This document shows, piece after piece, positions 47,632-59,096 of a stretch of DNA of 64,000 nt. Every line of letters begins with the position of its first letter. The first letter of the stretch is position 1. The notes beneath the pieces are model-generated. The model searched no databases and was not told where the DNA came from. It saw only the letters and a program-made list of their open reading frames with translations. The stretch is from Heterocephalus glaber. Taxonomy: Eukaryota; Chordata; Mammalia; Rodentia; Bathyergidae. The stretch spans positions 8,813,033 through 8,877,032 of the forward strand of contig NW_004624800.1 in the NCBI RefSeq assembly GCF_000247695.1. The letters are read 5' to 3'. The position numbers and the translations under genes were made by a program.

Positions 47632-47641
47632 ATATTTTATA
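47632..47641 (-). promoter_or_regulatory. TATA-like box of ERV U3
   Basis: tataaaatat on the minus strand, about 430 raw bases (about 85 after removing the nested L1 and duplicate) before the AATAAA signal. Confidence 0.55.
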
Positions 47642-48139
47642 CAGCAAAGCCATGTGGTAAGGTGGGTACAAAGTGGGACAAAACTATAAGACCCAATGGA
47701 AATTTACAAGGTGGGCATGAGTTGGTGCAAAACCATGACCAACCAATAAGATTACAAGTACAATCACCTAGGTAACATTGATTAAATGGGGATCAAATGG
47801 GAAGACAAGTCACATACAAGGAATTTCCCATTTAGAATATCAATCACTGCTATCTATCTCTAGGGGAAGTAGTACTTCTTTTCTTTTTTACAATGCTAAC
47901 CAGTGAATGTGCCTCAATTGTTCTCCATGTTGGTTCCTTGCTGTGTTGGCTCCTGGAGGGCTGGCACTTTAAGGGAGGCCCTGTCTACCTGCCAACAAGA
48001 TATCTATTTAACTTTCTTATCTGCAGTATTCCCCCCTCTGAAGAAGTACCCTTAACTGCTGTGAGGGGGCAAAGGGCGAAGACAGTTCTGGCTACTTCCA
48101 GCTGAAGAGGGTCATAGTTGTGATCAGCAGTCAGAGTTA

Positions 48140-49390
48140 CTCTACAGAGTCTATCTAAAGGCCCTCAATATGTGCCAGGCATTGTCATCTTGGTATCCAT
48201 ATAGCTTTGAGTCTGGAGGAGACAAAGCCAAATAAATAGTTAATACATGGGCCAAATTATAAGGTCAGCAGGATTGCTATGAATATAGCCAACAAGGGTT
48301 TCCACTGGGAGGAACTAGTAATAGCCTCCCACAAAGAGGATAAGGAGAAGGTCCAGGGGACTTCAGAATCCAACATAGATGTCACATTGTATAGTTTAGT
48401 AGTTATGAGCTGTTTACAAGGTTGATCTGTGAATCCCAGTAAAAGAATTCTAGCACATTTGTCATTGGTTCCATTTGTATGACTGCTTGGAGTTTGGCAG
48501 CCTCTAGACAAGAATAAATAAAACTCGAGAAATGAGAGCATAATCTAAGCATGAGCACACTAAAATGAAAGGGCAGGTTGGGGAGAAAGTCACACTTAGA
48601 AATTGAAGTAGTGATTGTAACCTGCTGACTCTTAGATTCTTTTATTGATAAGAGGTTATCTATAAATCTGATACTTTGTCCTAAGTCTCTATAGTTTCAG
48701 CTGTAAGAAGATAAGAGACAATTTGAAGAAAAAAATTTCACTAAGAAATATAAAACTCTAGCTGAGCTCTTATAGATTTTACCATAGTTTTTTTTTCCTA
48801 ATGATCCATAATCATGGTCAGCTACTAGTAGAGCTGGAAACTGCCAGAAGGGGTCAGTGACTGGAGCCCCTTTTTACACCTAGTTTTATTACTATGACAT
48901 TATTTTATACCTCTTTTGGTTACGCTTTTCTTCTGGGTGTTTAAGGCCAAGTTAAAGTGAGACCTGGGTCAATCAGTATGAATCTCTTGCTGTCTATCAA
49001 GGTCAGTTAAGTCTCCTCAGGCATTTCTTTGGAACCATGCATAGAGCCTCTCAGCTCCTCTGTCAGTGTCAGGCATCAGGATGGGTCGTGGCCGTGCTTG
49101 ATCATGTTACTTTTAGTGAGAACTTGGGAGATTTTTCCCTTTTTTGACCCTCCTTTGGTACACAGTACATTTGTCCTCTGGTGTCCAGCAACCTCCCTGC
49201 TCAGGAGGTTGAGTGACTTACCAAAGATGTAGGATCCTGTGGGAAAGGTTCCTTTGTGTCCTGGATCTTTGTTAATCTTGAGGGGCCAGAGCCAAAATAT
49301 TGGCTGTCCTCTTAGCCCAGTCACCTTTCCAGTTTTGGTCTCCAAACTTTAGTTGTTGAACACCCAGAAGAGAAGATCAGTGACATAAGT
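48140..49390 (-). pseudogene. Gammaretrovirus-like env relic (ERV class I)
   Basis: Env is the envelope glycoprotein (surface and transmembrane subunits). Two open stretches lie in one minus-strand frame: 49345-49076, with a KINKDPGHKGTF segment like the conserved DPG region of gammaretroviral surface subunits, and 48541-48257, with a hydrophobic stretch (KPLLAIFIAILLTL) that ends in a stop. In the same frame after the stop comes FGPCINYLFGFVSSRLKAI, the membrane-exit and cytoplasmic-tail pattern of class I ERV TM. Many stops lie between, the fusion peptide and immunosuppressive region are not recognisable, and the surface subunit is largely missing, so it is nonfunctional. Class I is favoured over class II or III by the GPC tail and polypurine tract, but this is recognition by eye. 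Confidence 0.62.
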
Positions 49391-49900
49391 ATTTTAGTAG
49401 GAGCAGTGAGCTTAACTATTATAACAGTTAAGACATCGAGCACTTTTGAAGTATAAAGTACAGTTAGAAGGCTCTTAGTTTTTACCAACCATGGCTGTTT
49501 TAATAGTTGAATCTCTGTAGAATGTGAACAGACAACAGCTATATATTATAGAGAAACTTAAGATGAAGAGCCACACATTGTATTTTAGCATGGCAATCAT
49601 GACATTGTCTCTGTAACACTTACAAGTCTAACTTAGTATGGAATAGTCTTTCAGTCAAACGCCTTCATCTGATCACAAGACATTAAGTGACATAAATAAA
49701 ACTCTTATTTGTTATCCTTTAGTAGGATGCCATCTAAAAAGAACATACATATTGGCCTATAAATGTATCTTAGGAGTTCATAATGTCTAGCCTCTAATTT
49801 TTGTTTGACATTGTTTCAACTGTTTGGTGACTGAGCATCCCTAAGTGTGGTGGCACATATAACAAAACACTTATGTGATATATGGTATATGTGTCACTAC

Positions 49901-49916
49901 TCTTGGCAGTTTTCTT
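49901..49916. repeat. Target-site duplication of ERV retrocopy, right
   Basis: tcttggcagttttctt, identical to 47161-47176. Confidence 0.92.
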
Positions 49917-51080
49917 AATGTTTTGAAATAAAACACTGAAGGACTATTGGTCAAAATATGGTATTATTTTCATGAAATTTCTATCATAGGTCTTTGGTAG
50001 CAGAGGTTTATGTAACTACGGTGATGATGTTTGTTCATGAAAAGTTGCCCAGTGACGATTATAGAAATTACAGACAAGTAAATGTTATTGGGACATCAGA
50101 CATTTTAAAAACTGGTGGATGTATCTCTGCAAGGATCACTTGACTTCTCACGGAGTTAAGGAAAGAAATGTGTTGAAGAATAATAAATGGAATAATTGTT
50201 GTATAAAATTAGTCTGTTACATCTCTAAAATTGTCATATTTAGACTCATTGACAGAGGAGGGAAACCATGATAATTACCAATTTCGAAGCAGAAGACTTT
50301 GTAGCAATGGAGGCAGATGTCAAGTATGTAAGCTGAAGAATTTTCTGAAGGTTAAGCATTTTCAGAAATGAGCCAAAGTAGTGTTTTTACAAAAAAAAAT
50401 CCTGATGTTTACAAAAATAATTCATTATGAACTTTTAAAAAGGCTAGAGTAATATGTACTTAAGTATTTTCCTCTGTGTGTGAAGGGGGATAAAATATAG
50501 TACTTTAAATGTACAATCCAAACATTCTCAAACTTAGTGAGATCTAAGTGTTGAAAATAACTTGTTTTTAGAAAATAAAATGAACATTCTATAAAGAAAA
50601 AGAAAAGTCTTTTAATCAATGCATGTCTCTTGAAGTTTACAATATTGCTCACAGTCTTAAATATAAATAATTTTAGCAAAAGTTAGAATCTTCCATAAAC
50701 TGTAGCTTTTTTTTCTAAGAATACTCCTTTTTGTTGTTGTTCTTTATCTCTTTAAATTATTGGTAAAAATTTTAATTCTTTTTTGGTAATAATAATTTGA
50801 AATTTTCTCCTTTGATTTTTTAATGTCTCATGAAGTTTCATTTACCTTAAGGAAGAAACTTGAAATAATATTCTCTCTCTTCTTTCTTTTTGATCCAAAC
50901 ATTAATTTTCTTGTTAACATATATTGTTTCCCAAAAAGGAAGGTTCAATGACAGCATGTAACAGAGTGGTTTATTTTATAACATTAAGAATATAAACCAC
51001 ATATTTAACACTAATAATAGCTGCCTTTATAACATAATTTTCCTATCTAACAAGAACTATTCCACATTATTTTTCTGTTT
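49917..51080. other. Unique-looking AT-rich sequence
   Basis: No gene or repeat recognised. Confidence 0.4.
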
Positions 51081-51084
51081 TAGA

Positions 51085-51185
51085 TTCTACATTTAATTTA
51101 CTCTTCACAACATTGTTATATGAACTCTTGTTGTGAATTAAAGATAAGTAAGTGAATATTAGAAAGGTTAAAGTAATACCCTGGA
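51085..51185 (-). repeat. MIR/L2-like fossil, antisense
   Basis: catttaatttactcttcaca, acattgttatatgaactctt and attagaaaggttaaagtaat follow the antisense MIR/L2 pattern (atttaatcctcacaacaacc...gaggttaagtaac). Confidence 0.5.
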
Positions 51186-51189
51186 ACAC

Positions 51190-53095
51190 ACTTTAAGTAT
51201 TTTAAAATGAGATTTCTAGAGGCTATTATATAAAAAAATGGATATATTCCAGTGGTGCATTCAGTGAATTTGCTTATTGAGTTGTGGTCCAATTTTTGAC
51301 ATTTGTGTTTGAAACAACTACTTTGGAGAGTAAAAAGTAAATTATGAGACTCTTACCAGAAGGAAAATTTAAAATAATTTATTTTTATTTATGAAAGCAT
51401 TGAATTAACATCTGTGCCCTTAGTTTATCTATGAACAATCATTATCTTTTCTATGTACGTACATATGATCAGACAATGTGGACATTTGAATAAATATTCC
51501 TCTTATTGAAAAGTCCGCAAGGTGAGTTTGCAGACTTTGCATTTGGCAAAAATGCAATGAATCTAGCCAAGACTGGTCTTCCTGTGCATCAAGAGAGTTT
51601 GAAGATGCAGCAAATATTAAAAGGATCACTTTTATGTAAAACTTGCCTGAAATTATATCAAAATGTATAATTTAATTATATATTTCTTTGCAGTTTATAA
51701 AAAGGTTCCTCTCACTGAAGAGACAAAGGGGACATAAAAAAGAAAATTTCCTACTTTTCATGCATCTAAAACATACGAAAGAAATATCCTTCGTAGAAAG
51801 AGCTTAACGTGGCAGCATCATAAGATTCCCTACTTCAACATTCATAAATATTTACTCACTTTCTTTTTTCACAGATATGTCTGCCTCTAGGCCTCAAATA
51901 CTTTACCATAAAGGGCAACAAGTTTTAAGAATTCCTGTGTATTTCTTTTTGCCACAGCCTTTCTACAAATAACAGAATAAAATATTTTCCAAATAATGCA
52001 TTTGTGGTTTATTAAGTTTTAAAGGAAAATACATAAATGGCTCTGCTTATAGATTCACAGTGATCATTTTAATGCTGTTTAAGACCATTAAAATTGTATT
52101 GGCAATTCTGCTTTCATTTTTGATGCTCTTTTAGTTAGTTTTAAATTTCAGATTCGAATCTCGGAGGTTGGGATTTTCTCATTTACATTAATATACATTC
52201 TCCTTAAACATATAAGAGACTGACTAAATTAATCTGTAAACAGCTTTGGGGCCCTGGGGGCTCCAGGCAGGATCATAATTACTCTGGGGATAGAACATTT
52301 TCAGAACAAATTCTAATTCAGAATAGGTTTTTGTGCTGATGTGTTAGCAGATGACTAGCACTGTTTCTAAATCTAGAATAATTACTTGAGTTAATACATT
52401 CAGAGGCCAGACCATATATTTAAAACAACCAAAGCCTTTTAGAGTCTAGATTTGTTCAAAAATAAATCAAGATCATTTTGGAAGGAAATACCAATTAAAA
52501 GGAAAACTCTATCATGTACCAAAGATGGAATATAATATATAAATATATTATAATACAAATATAATATAAATATATTTTCAGATAAAATATTGCAATCAAA
52601 CTGACTATTTTCACAAATGCTGAATTTCCTACATTGCTTTCTCTTGATTCTACACTGATAATATCTACTTATGGTATGTTCTAATCTTTGGGGTTTTGGT
52701 ACACTTTTAGCATTATCTTATTTCCACTTGTATGAACACATACAGGAGTAACCAAAGCCAGTTGACTTCTCTATTACCTCTCAATCTTGTAACTTGTTTC
52801 TGCCATGTCAAATTTTCCAGAAATGCTTTCTTTGTGTGCTGAGCATGCTTCATATTCTTCCAATTACTTGATGCCCACAAATATACCACTTCTTTTCTCC
52901 TAGGTCCTGCTTTCTGCTAGGAGACAGCTGACACGAAAGTAAGCCCACATATGTGCGAAGATATGTAATGTCTATGTTTCTTTTTGTTAATTTAACAAGA
53001 ACCATCTGATAATGATATGTTGCGCAGAGATTCTCCAGCTTTCTAATTTTGGGCAGGGAATAGAATTCACCTGTGAGTTGTAGCTTAATTAGCAT
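51190..53095. other. Unique-looking sequence
   Basis: No gene recognised. AT microsatellite-like run at 52533-52575. 52130-52430 has no repeat signature and reads like slowly evolving noncoding DNA; this impression is unverified. Confidence 0.4.
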
Positions 53096-53097
53096 CA

Positions 53098-53290
53098 AAG
53101 TGTCAATCTCAAACTTTCCTATATATGAAACTCACCTGGAATGTGGTCCCTTGTTAAACCATGGATTGCAGGCTGCTACCCTCAAAGTTTCTGATTGAGC
53201 AGGTTTGATGGGGCGCATATATTTACTTATCTACTATGCAGCCAGGTAATGCTGATGCCTCTGGTCTAGGGAGCATGCTTCCAGGATCAA
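53098..53290 (+). mobile_element. MER5A-type hAT-Charlie MITE
   Basis: agtgtcaatctcaaactttc, gaaactcacctggaatgtgg, cttgttaaaccatggattgc, aagtttctgattgagcaggt, aggtaatgctgatgcctctg and gtctagggagcatgctt match the well-known MER5A layout from end to end. No coding capacity. Confidence 0.85.
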
Positions 53291-55690
53291 AGCTCTGGAG
53301 TTACACTTAAGAGATCCTAGTTCATTTTTACATTGTCAACATTGTGGAACACTTGTCTAAGGCAATGTAGGAAGTTCTATAATGCCCTATGACCTATGTA
53401 CCTCCATTATTTTCTTGTTGGGTAGAATGAAACTTAGGTATAATTCTATTTATCTGTATATATTTCTTAATCAATTATTATTTTGGATATCTAAACACAT
53501 ATAAGCAAATCTCTACTCAGTAGTCTATGACTTTTTAGGTATATAGCAAAAATATACTTAAGAACTTTTTTAAAAGGCTCAAATGTTTTAAATATATTAA
53601 ATCAATAATCACAATATTCACAGGGGAATATTTTAATGTTATAATGTGAGGATAACATATGAAATTCTACCTTGTGGGGAAAATATGAAATCCCAGTTGT
53701 GAGTGAGAAACAAAATTCTGCAATGCTAAAATCAGAAAATATGGATAAATACTGTTCAAGCCTTGTATTTGGGTATAAATACAGGAAATGTATATACTTT
53801 ATCATAAAAAAGGCAAAACAATACCAGCTGATTCATAGAATAAAATGCACTTGTGTATAATATTATGCACTTTTAAATTTTTTATTTTAATTTTTAATTG
53901 AAAATAGTTGGCAGAGTTTCAGTTAGACAGGGGGTAATGAGTGCCGATATTCTTTGATGAAACTGGCTGACAAAGCAATGCAAAGCTAAGGTGATCGATG
54001 TGGAAAAATTGAGTCAGTTAAAGTAGGGAAAGGTAAATGTGACTTTTGAAACCCATCAATAAAACTAACAGTTGCCATAGTCCTGGATTGTCCACAATGA
54101 TAAATGATCTTGGGAAGCAAGTTCTATGATAACATTTTTTAAATACAATTGGATTTCTTCCTTTATTCCTCTAACTTTCAAATATAAGTTTAATTTTAGA
54201 AAATCTCCAAAGAAGAAATAATTGGAATTATTGCTTCAAAAATTAGAATGCAATCTGATCAGTTTAGGAGAAAGTTCAAAAGTATGTAGATAACTAGTTA
54301 CTGAGACAGTGACATTTAAAAGCTAAGATCACACATAGGAAGAGAAATAGAGATGAATTTATACCAAGAAAAGATGTGATAGCTGGGAGTGGAATACATT
54401 TAAATAAAAAGGAATCTTGCAACAATTTATACCTAAAGCATGTAAAAAAATCACAATTGATTAGAAAGAGTGGAAAAGAGGAATATCTAAATAAGTAGTG
54501 AAAATTTTAGCTGCACAAAGCATAATTTTTCATTCTTACATCACTTATTTTAAATGGTATATGCTGTAAGAGAAGGACACAAGAAGATAAACTATGTCTT
54601 GTGACTCTCTGCAATCCTGTATCCAGCAGTAATTGATTCTATATAAAGTAATAGGCTTCACTGAAGGATGTAATCTGCATTGTAATTATTAACTCAATGA
54701 AAAATTTTACTTAATTCTCATGAGCTTACACATATTTTCATTCTAGAGAAGAGAACATTTTTCACACAGAATTATGCTATTAAATATACTCACTCAATGA
54801 ATAATAACATCACACACTCTACTAGATCTTCTAGAAGGAAAAGTACAAGCTCATGCCCTGGTCTTGAAGAGTTTTAAACTTGTCAATGTAAACAATATAT
54901 TTGCACACATACTTTCAAAATAACTGTATATTGCATTTCAGCGATTGCTTAAAACATAAATGCATATATCTGGATGGAAGCACATGGGATTTGTATGTTT
55001 CTTTAATCTCTGCATTTTCTGGCTTTGTGAAATTTTTGTAAATTGAAGACATTAAATGGAATTACAGCAAATAAAGAGAAGGCAAAGTTAGTAAAAAGGG
55101 AAAATTAACATTATCTGTTAATTTATAAGGTTTTGGAGGTTGAGAACGCAAAATATTTATCATTTGGATAATAAAATTGTGACAAAGCCCCAGTCAAGAT
55201 GTGATTTAAGAGGAAAAATGATGTGTGTAGTTTTAGTCTTATTGAGTTGGTTGTGGCGGCCTGCAGGCCCACCCATGTATTGGAGAAAAGCTGAGAGCTC
55301 AGTGCAGAGGAGTATGGGCTGAAACTAGGAAGACAGGCTCATTGGGCTCATTAATGTTCATTTAATATTTGGTAGAGATAAATCCAGAACTATTTTGAAA
55401 ACTGAACCTTGGGGAACAATTCCATAGGAAAGCCAAATGTTATCCAATGTCCATTTGAAACATCTTAAAACCTATCAGAATATCAAAGTTTTTGCACATT
55501 TCTCCCTGTAGGGCTGACAGGCAAACCAATGTTCATTTTAGGAACATTCTGAGTTAGGAGGAAACGTTGTCTTCCAATTTCTTAAAATAAATTATAGATT
55601 TAGAACTGAATATTTATTCATTACTGTGACAGCAAAATAAAAAGGATGCCCTTAGCCCTGGCCAAACAACTTTGCTGCACACTTCATAGC
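53291..55690. other. Unique-looking AT-rich sequence
   Basis: No gene or repeat recognised with confidence. Confidence 0.4.
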
Positions 55691-55930
55691 TACACAAAGA
55701 GTGGAATGGGTGATCAGTGTCCTCACATTTCATCTGCGCTGACTCAGAGGTCCGCAGAGCTTCGGACAGCTCTGGGACATCGAGGTACCCAGCAACCTCT
55801 CACTCTTGTGAGTAAATGAGTTTCAGCTGCCAGGAAATGGAGAGAAGGAAGCCTGAAACACAGGAGACACTCGCTGTAGAATGAGGATGACTTCAAGTGC
55901 TCAGCCTCAGGCACCTGCTGGTTTAGTCTG
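55691..55930. other. Small GC-richer patch
   Basis: Raised G+C with a few CpGs (catctgcgctgactcagagg, gtccgcagagcttcggacag). The last phrase contains an imperfect inverted repeat. Identity unknown. Confidence 0.35.
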
Positions 55931-56107
55931 GTAGTTTGTAAAGCAAAATAAGTAGGACCTATTAAATGAAAGATTCTATTTCTGCTTATTGAATTAAATA
56001 TTTTATGTCAAAATAACAGAATAGTTTCCACAAAATCATAAAACAGAAATAAAACATAAAAGTGGATTTTATACATTATAGAAATATATATATGAATGTA
56101 CACAAAT

Positions 56108-56109
<2 letters not shown>

Positions 56110-56143
<34 letters not shown>
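56110..56143 (+). repeat. (TA)n microsatellite
   Basis: About 16 uninterrupted TA units. Confidence 0.97.
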
Positions 56144-56145
<2 letters not shown>

Positions 56146-56238
56146 CATGTTTGGCTAGTTTTAATCAAACCAATCAGTGAATATGAGAAGATGACTAGCT
56201 TCTCAATAATAAAAATAATACTCAATAACATTTACTTC

Positions 56239-56315
56239 TTTTTTGGTACATGAGATCGAACTCAGGTCCTTGACTTGCACAGCAGGCGGTGAAACCACTG
56301 AGCTAAATCCCCAGC
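56239..56315 (-). mobile_element. ID-type tRNA-derived SINE (minus strand)
   Basis: ttttttggtacatgagatcg (box B inverted), then cactgagctaaatccccagc (box A inverted). Flanks aataacatttacttc (56224-56238) and aataacatttatttc (56317-56331) match 14 of 15. Confidence 0.95.
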
Positions 56316-56342
56316 CAATAACATTTATTTCTAAAAATTTGA

Positions 56343-56530
56343 GCTGGGGATTTAGCTCAGTGGTTCTGCCACCTGCCTCACAAGCAGAAGGACCCAAGTT
56401 CGATCCCTAGTACAAAAAAAGGGGGGGGCGTTTTGGGGCTGGGGATTTAGCTCAGTGGTTTTGCCGCCTGCTGCGCAAGCACAAGAATCCGAGTTCGATC
56501 GCTGGTACCAAAAAATAAAAAAAATAAAAA
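56343..56530 (+). mobile_element. Two head-to-tail ID-type SINEs (dimer)
   Basis: First unit 56343-56420 (gctggggatttagctcagtg, ttctgccacctgcc, caagttcgatccctagtac, A7); second unit 56435-56530 (ggggctggggatttagctca, ttttgccgcctgctgcgc, gagttcgatcgctggtacc, A-rich tail). They are joined by eight G and cgtttt. Candidate duplication taaaaatttga (56332-56342) against taaaaattcga (56525-56535), 10 of 11, flanks the pair as a whole, which may mean the dimer inserted as one RNA. The short A-rich duplicate makes this tentative. Confidence 0.93.
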
Positions 56531-56539
56531 TTCGATATT

Positions 56540-57500
56540 GTGGAATTTCAAAGGATCTCTTGGTTTACCTATATAAAGTTGTCTATATGTTAGTTTTTTC
56601 AAAATAGTAAAAATTCAGTGACTATTAACATAAGCTGTACATCTTGGTATAACATACAAAACTATTTACAAAGTACGTATATTTAGTTTCTCTCACACCC
56701 TTTATTCACATGTTCAATATCAATAACCATTTTCCCTTTTTCCACAAAGTTATGTATATTTTTCCATGTGTAACACAGGATAGAATGTAAAAGTGGAGAA
56801 GAAAAATTGTGTAGTATGATTTATTCTAATTATCACATCCATTCATATTCATAGGCAAAATATACTAATTATATTAATAATGATTATATCAAAAGAGTAA
56901 ATGTTGGATCCCAGCAATGCGTTTAGGTCTTTAATAATTTACAATTGCAATCTGCTTCCAAAAATGGTACATAGTATTTAAATACTTATGTTCTAAGTAC
57001 ATCATTGGTTTACATTGAAAACTGATGTTAGGGGCTAAGAACAGTTAATGTTCTTACCTCGCATATTTCATTTTTCCTCAAGTCAACTGAAATCCTTATG
57101 TGTGAATATATATATATATATATATATAAAAAACAAAAATATATTTTACAGTTTTATCTTTGGAATAAGCTGCCTCACCATTTTAACTTTCTTTTCAATA
57201 GCATCTGTGACCAATAATCATTGACTCTGCCTAATCACCTGCAGAATGGATGTATCATTTCAGTCATTATTCTATGCCAATTATTCAACAATGCATATTT
57301 TATTGCATTAAAATATGGTATATCTTCCACATTGCATTATCTATAATTTAACTTTGGGGAGTCAAATTAATAATTAAGCATAAAAATCATCATCCATGAC
57401 ATGGAGTCTCAAAATAGCTATAACTGCTTTCATTCCTCTCTTTGTCCTTCTTGAATTTTCTTGAAAACAGTTCAAGTAGGAGAAACACTACAAAATGTTT
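56540..57500. other. Unique-looking AT-rich sequence
   Basis: No gene recognised. (TA)n run at 57106-57128. Confidence 0.4.
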
Positions 57501-57502
57501 AA

Positions 57503-57569
57503 GAATTTGGCTTTTGGAGTCAGAGTCATGCTTTATCTCAGGAAAGTTATTTAATCTCTGAGTACATTT
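57503..57569 (+). mobile_element. MIR SINE, left half, split by an L1
   Basis: gaatttggcttttggagtca, gagtcatgct and ttatttaatctctgag follow MIR order. The MIR resumes after the L1 at 60287 (aatctctgagtgcatttg, then ggtaaaatgaaaat). Confidence 0.6.
57553..57569. repeat. Target-site duplication of twin-primed L1, left
   Basis: aatctctgagtacattt; matches aatctctgagtgcattt at 60287-60303 at 16 of 17 positions. Confidence 0.95.
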
Positions 57570-59096
57570 TTTAAATTAAGTTTATTGATACCTTTTAGGT
57601 ATACAGTATGACAACATTCATCATTGGGAATTTGTACCTTTACATGATACATCTTGGGGCTTTTTTTTTTCCCCATTCCCTTGCCTTCCCATCAATAACT
57701 CCATCCCTTCCTATTTACAAGGACTTTGTTTCCATTTTCTTCTTTTCTCATGTTTATTCCTTTCCCTTCTTTCCTTTGCTATATCCCTCCCACTTCCTCT
57801 TTCCCTGTGCCCCTTTTATTCCTATTTCACATTATCTATTATACATTTTGATCTTTATTTACACTTTTGATTTCAAACACCAGAGAAACTATTCGGTATT
57901 TACACATGTATGTCCTATTTATTTCACTTAAGAGTATCTCCTCAAAGTGCATCCATTTAGCTATAAATATCTCTAGTTTCTCATTCTTTATGGCTTTGTA
58001 GCACTCAGTTTTATTTAAAAAAACAAAAATAAAAAACAAAAAAACAAAACACAACATATGTTCTTTATCCAGTCTTCAGTTGATGGGCAATTGGGCTGTT
58101 TCCAAGTTTTAGCTATTACAAACTTTGCCACAATGAACATGGGTGCACATATATAGCTGTGGTATGATTCTTTTAATTCTTTTGGGAAGATACCCAGCAG
58201 GGGAATAGCTGGGTCAAATGGGACCTCTAATCCTAGTTTATTGAGGTATTTCTATACTGATTTTCCACAGTGGTTACACCAGTCTACATTCCCATCAACA
58301 GTGGAGAAGACTTCCTTTTTCCCCAGAGCCCTGCCAGCATTTGCTATTGGTTGATTTCTTGATGGCAGCCATTTTTCTGGAGTGAGGTGGAATCTCAGCC
58401 TTGTTTTCATTTGCATCCCTTGAATGACCAGTGATGTTGAACATATTTTATATGTTTATTTGCTATTTCTACTTCCTTGTCTGAGAAATGTCATTCATTT
58501 CAGATGCCCATTTTTGGACTGGGTCTTTAAATTTGGGAGGCCTGATATTTTTAAAGTTCTTTATATATTCTATATAGTAGAGTTTGAGGAACAGCTGGTA
58601 AATTTTTTTCCCCATATTGTGTGTTGTCTCTTCATGCTGTTGGTGATTTTTCTTGCTGTGTATAAGCTTTTTAAGAAGATGAGATCCCAGTGGTTGTTTC
58701 TTTGTGTTATTCCATGTGTGACTGAGGTTTTATTCAAGAAATCTTTTCCTACACCAAAGTCTTCAAGAGTTCTACCTAACCTCTTTTCCAGCCAGGTTAG
58801 TGTTTCTGTTTCAATATTTAGATCTTTGTTCCATTTTGATTTTAGTTTAGTGCATGGTGAGAGATATAGGTCTAGTTTTAATCTTTGGCAAGTTGAAACT
58901 CGATTTTTCCAGCATAATTTATTACAGAGGCCATCTTTCCTCCAGTGATGGTGTTTGGCTCGTTTGTCAAAGATGAGGTGGCTGAGTATGTCTGGAGTTG
59001 TTTCTGCATCTTCTAATCGATTCCACTAATCCTCAGGTCTATTCCACTGATCCTCTCTTTGCCAGTACCGTGCTGTTTTTATCACATTATCGCTTC
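57570..59096 (-). pseudogene. L1 ORF2 C-terminus and 3' UTR (minus strand part)
   Basis: Minus-strand ORF2 from about 59096 (VIKTARYWQRE segment) through the cysteine motif (about 58300-58350) and the KCPIN.DWIKN region (about 58040-58110) to the 3' UTR, which is pyrimidine-rich on the plus strand (57660-57850). It carries stops and frameshifts and a local A-rich expansion on the plus strand at 58017-58052. Long plus-strand open frames here, such as 58424-58948, are antisense shadows. Confidence 0.93.

Larger units (their letters stand above)
47186..48028 (-). mobile_element. ERV class I U3-R (LTR without U5), interrupted by L1
   Basis: Starts on the minus strand just after the polypurine tract (tactgcagataag) and runs to ctactctt before the poly-A. 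The TATA-like tataaaatat lies at 47632-47641 and the poly-A signal AATAAA at 47200-47205. Net length without the nested L1 and its duplicated target is about 500 bases. R would start roughly 30 bases past the TATA box. The assignment depends on its position between env/PPT and the poly-A. Confidence 0.65.
47177..49900 (-). mobile_element. L1-retroposed copy of an ERV class I transcript (env to R, poly-A)
   Basis: Read on the minus strand: unassigned 5' sequence (49900-49390), a decayed gammaretrovirus-like env (49390-48140), a polypurine tract (about 48029-48041, agaggggggaa), then U3-R with a TATA-like box and AATAAA (47200-47205). It ends in a poly-A tract seen as T at 47177-47185. It stops about 15 bases after AATAAA, so U5 is absent, as expected of a polyadenylated RNA rather than a provirus. 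A perfect 16-bp direct repeat flanks the whole unit. An L1 fragment later inserted at 47227-47557. All frames are broken. The 5' end shows no R repeat, so the copy is probably 5'-truncated. Confidence 0.75.

Noticed and set aside
49076..49345. Functional env gene
   Set aside because: The frame is short and followed by many stops; most surface and transmembrane landmarks are gone.
57608..57931. 107-codon plus-strand open frame rich in Pro, Phe and Ser
   Set aside because: It reads the antisense of the purine-rich L1 3' UTR, which is open by composition. Frames at 1590-2006, 42311-42662 and 47269-47490 (minus) have the same cause.
58424..58948. 174-codon plus-strand open frame
   Set aside because: It is antisense to the C-terminal part of L1 ORF2 on the minus strand; no independent coding evidence.
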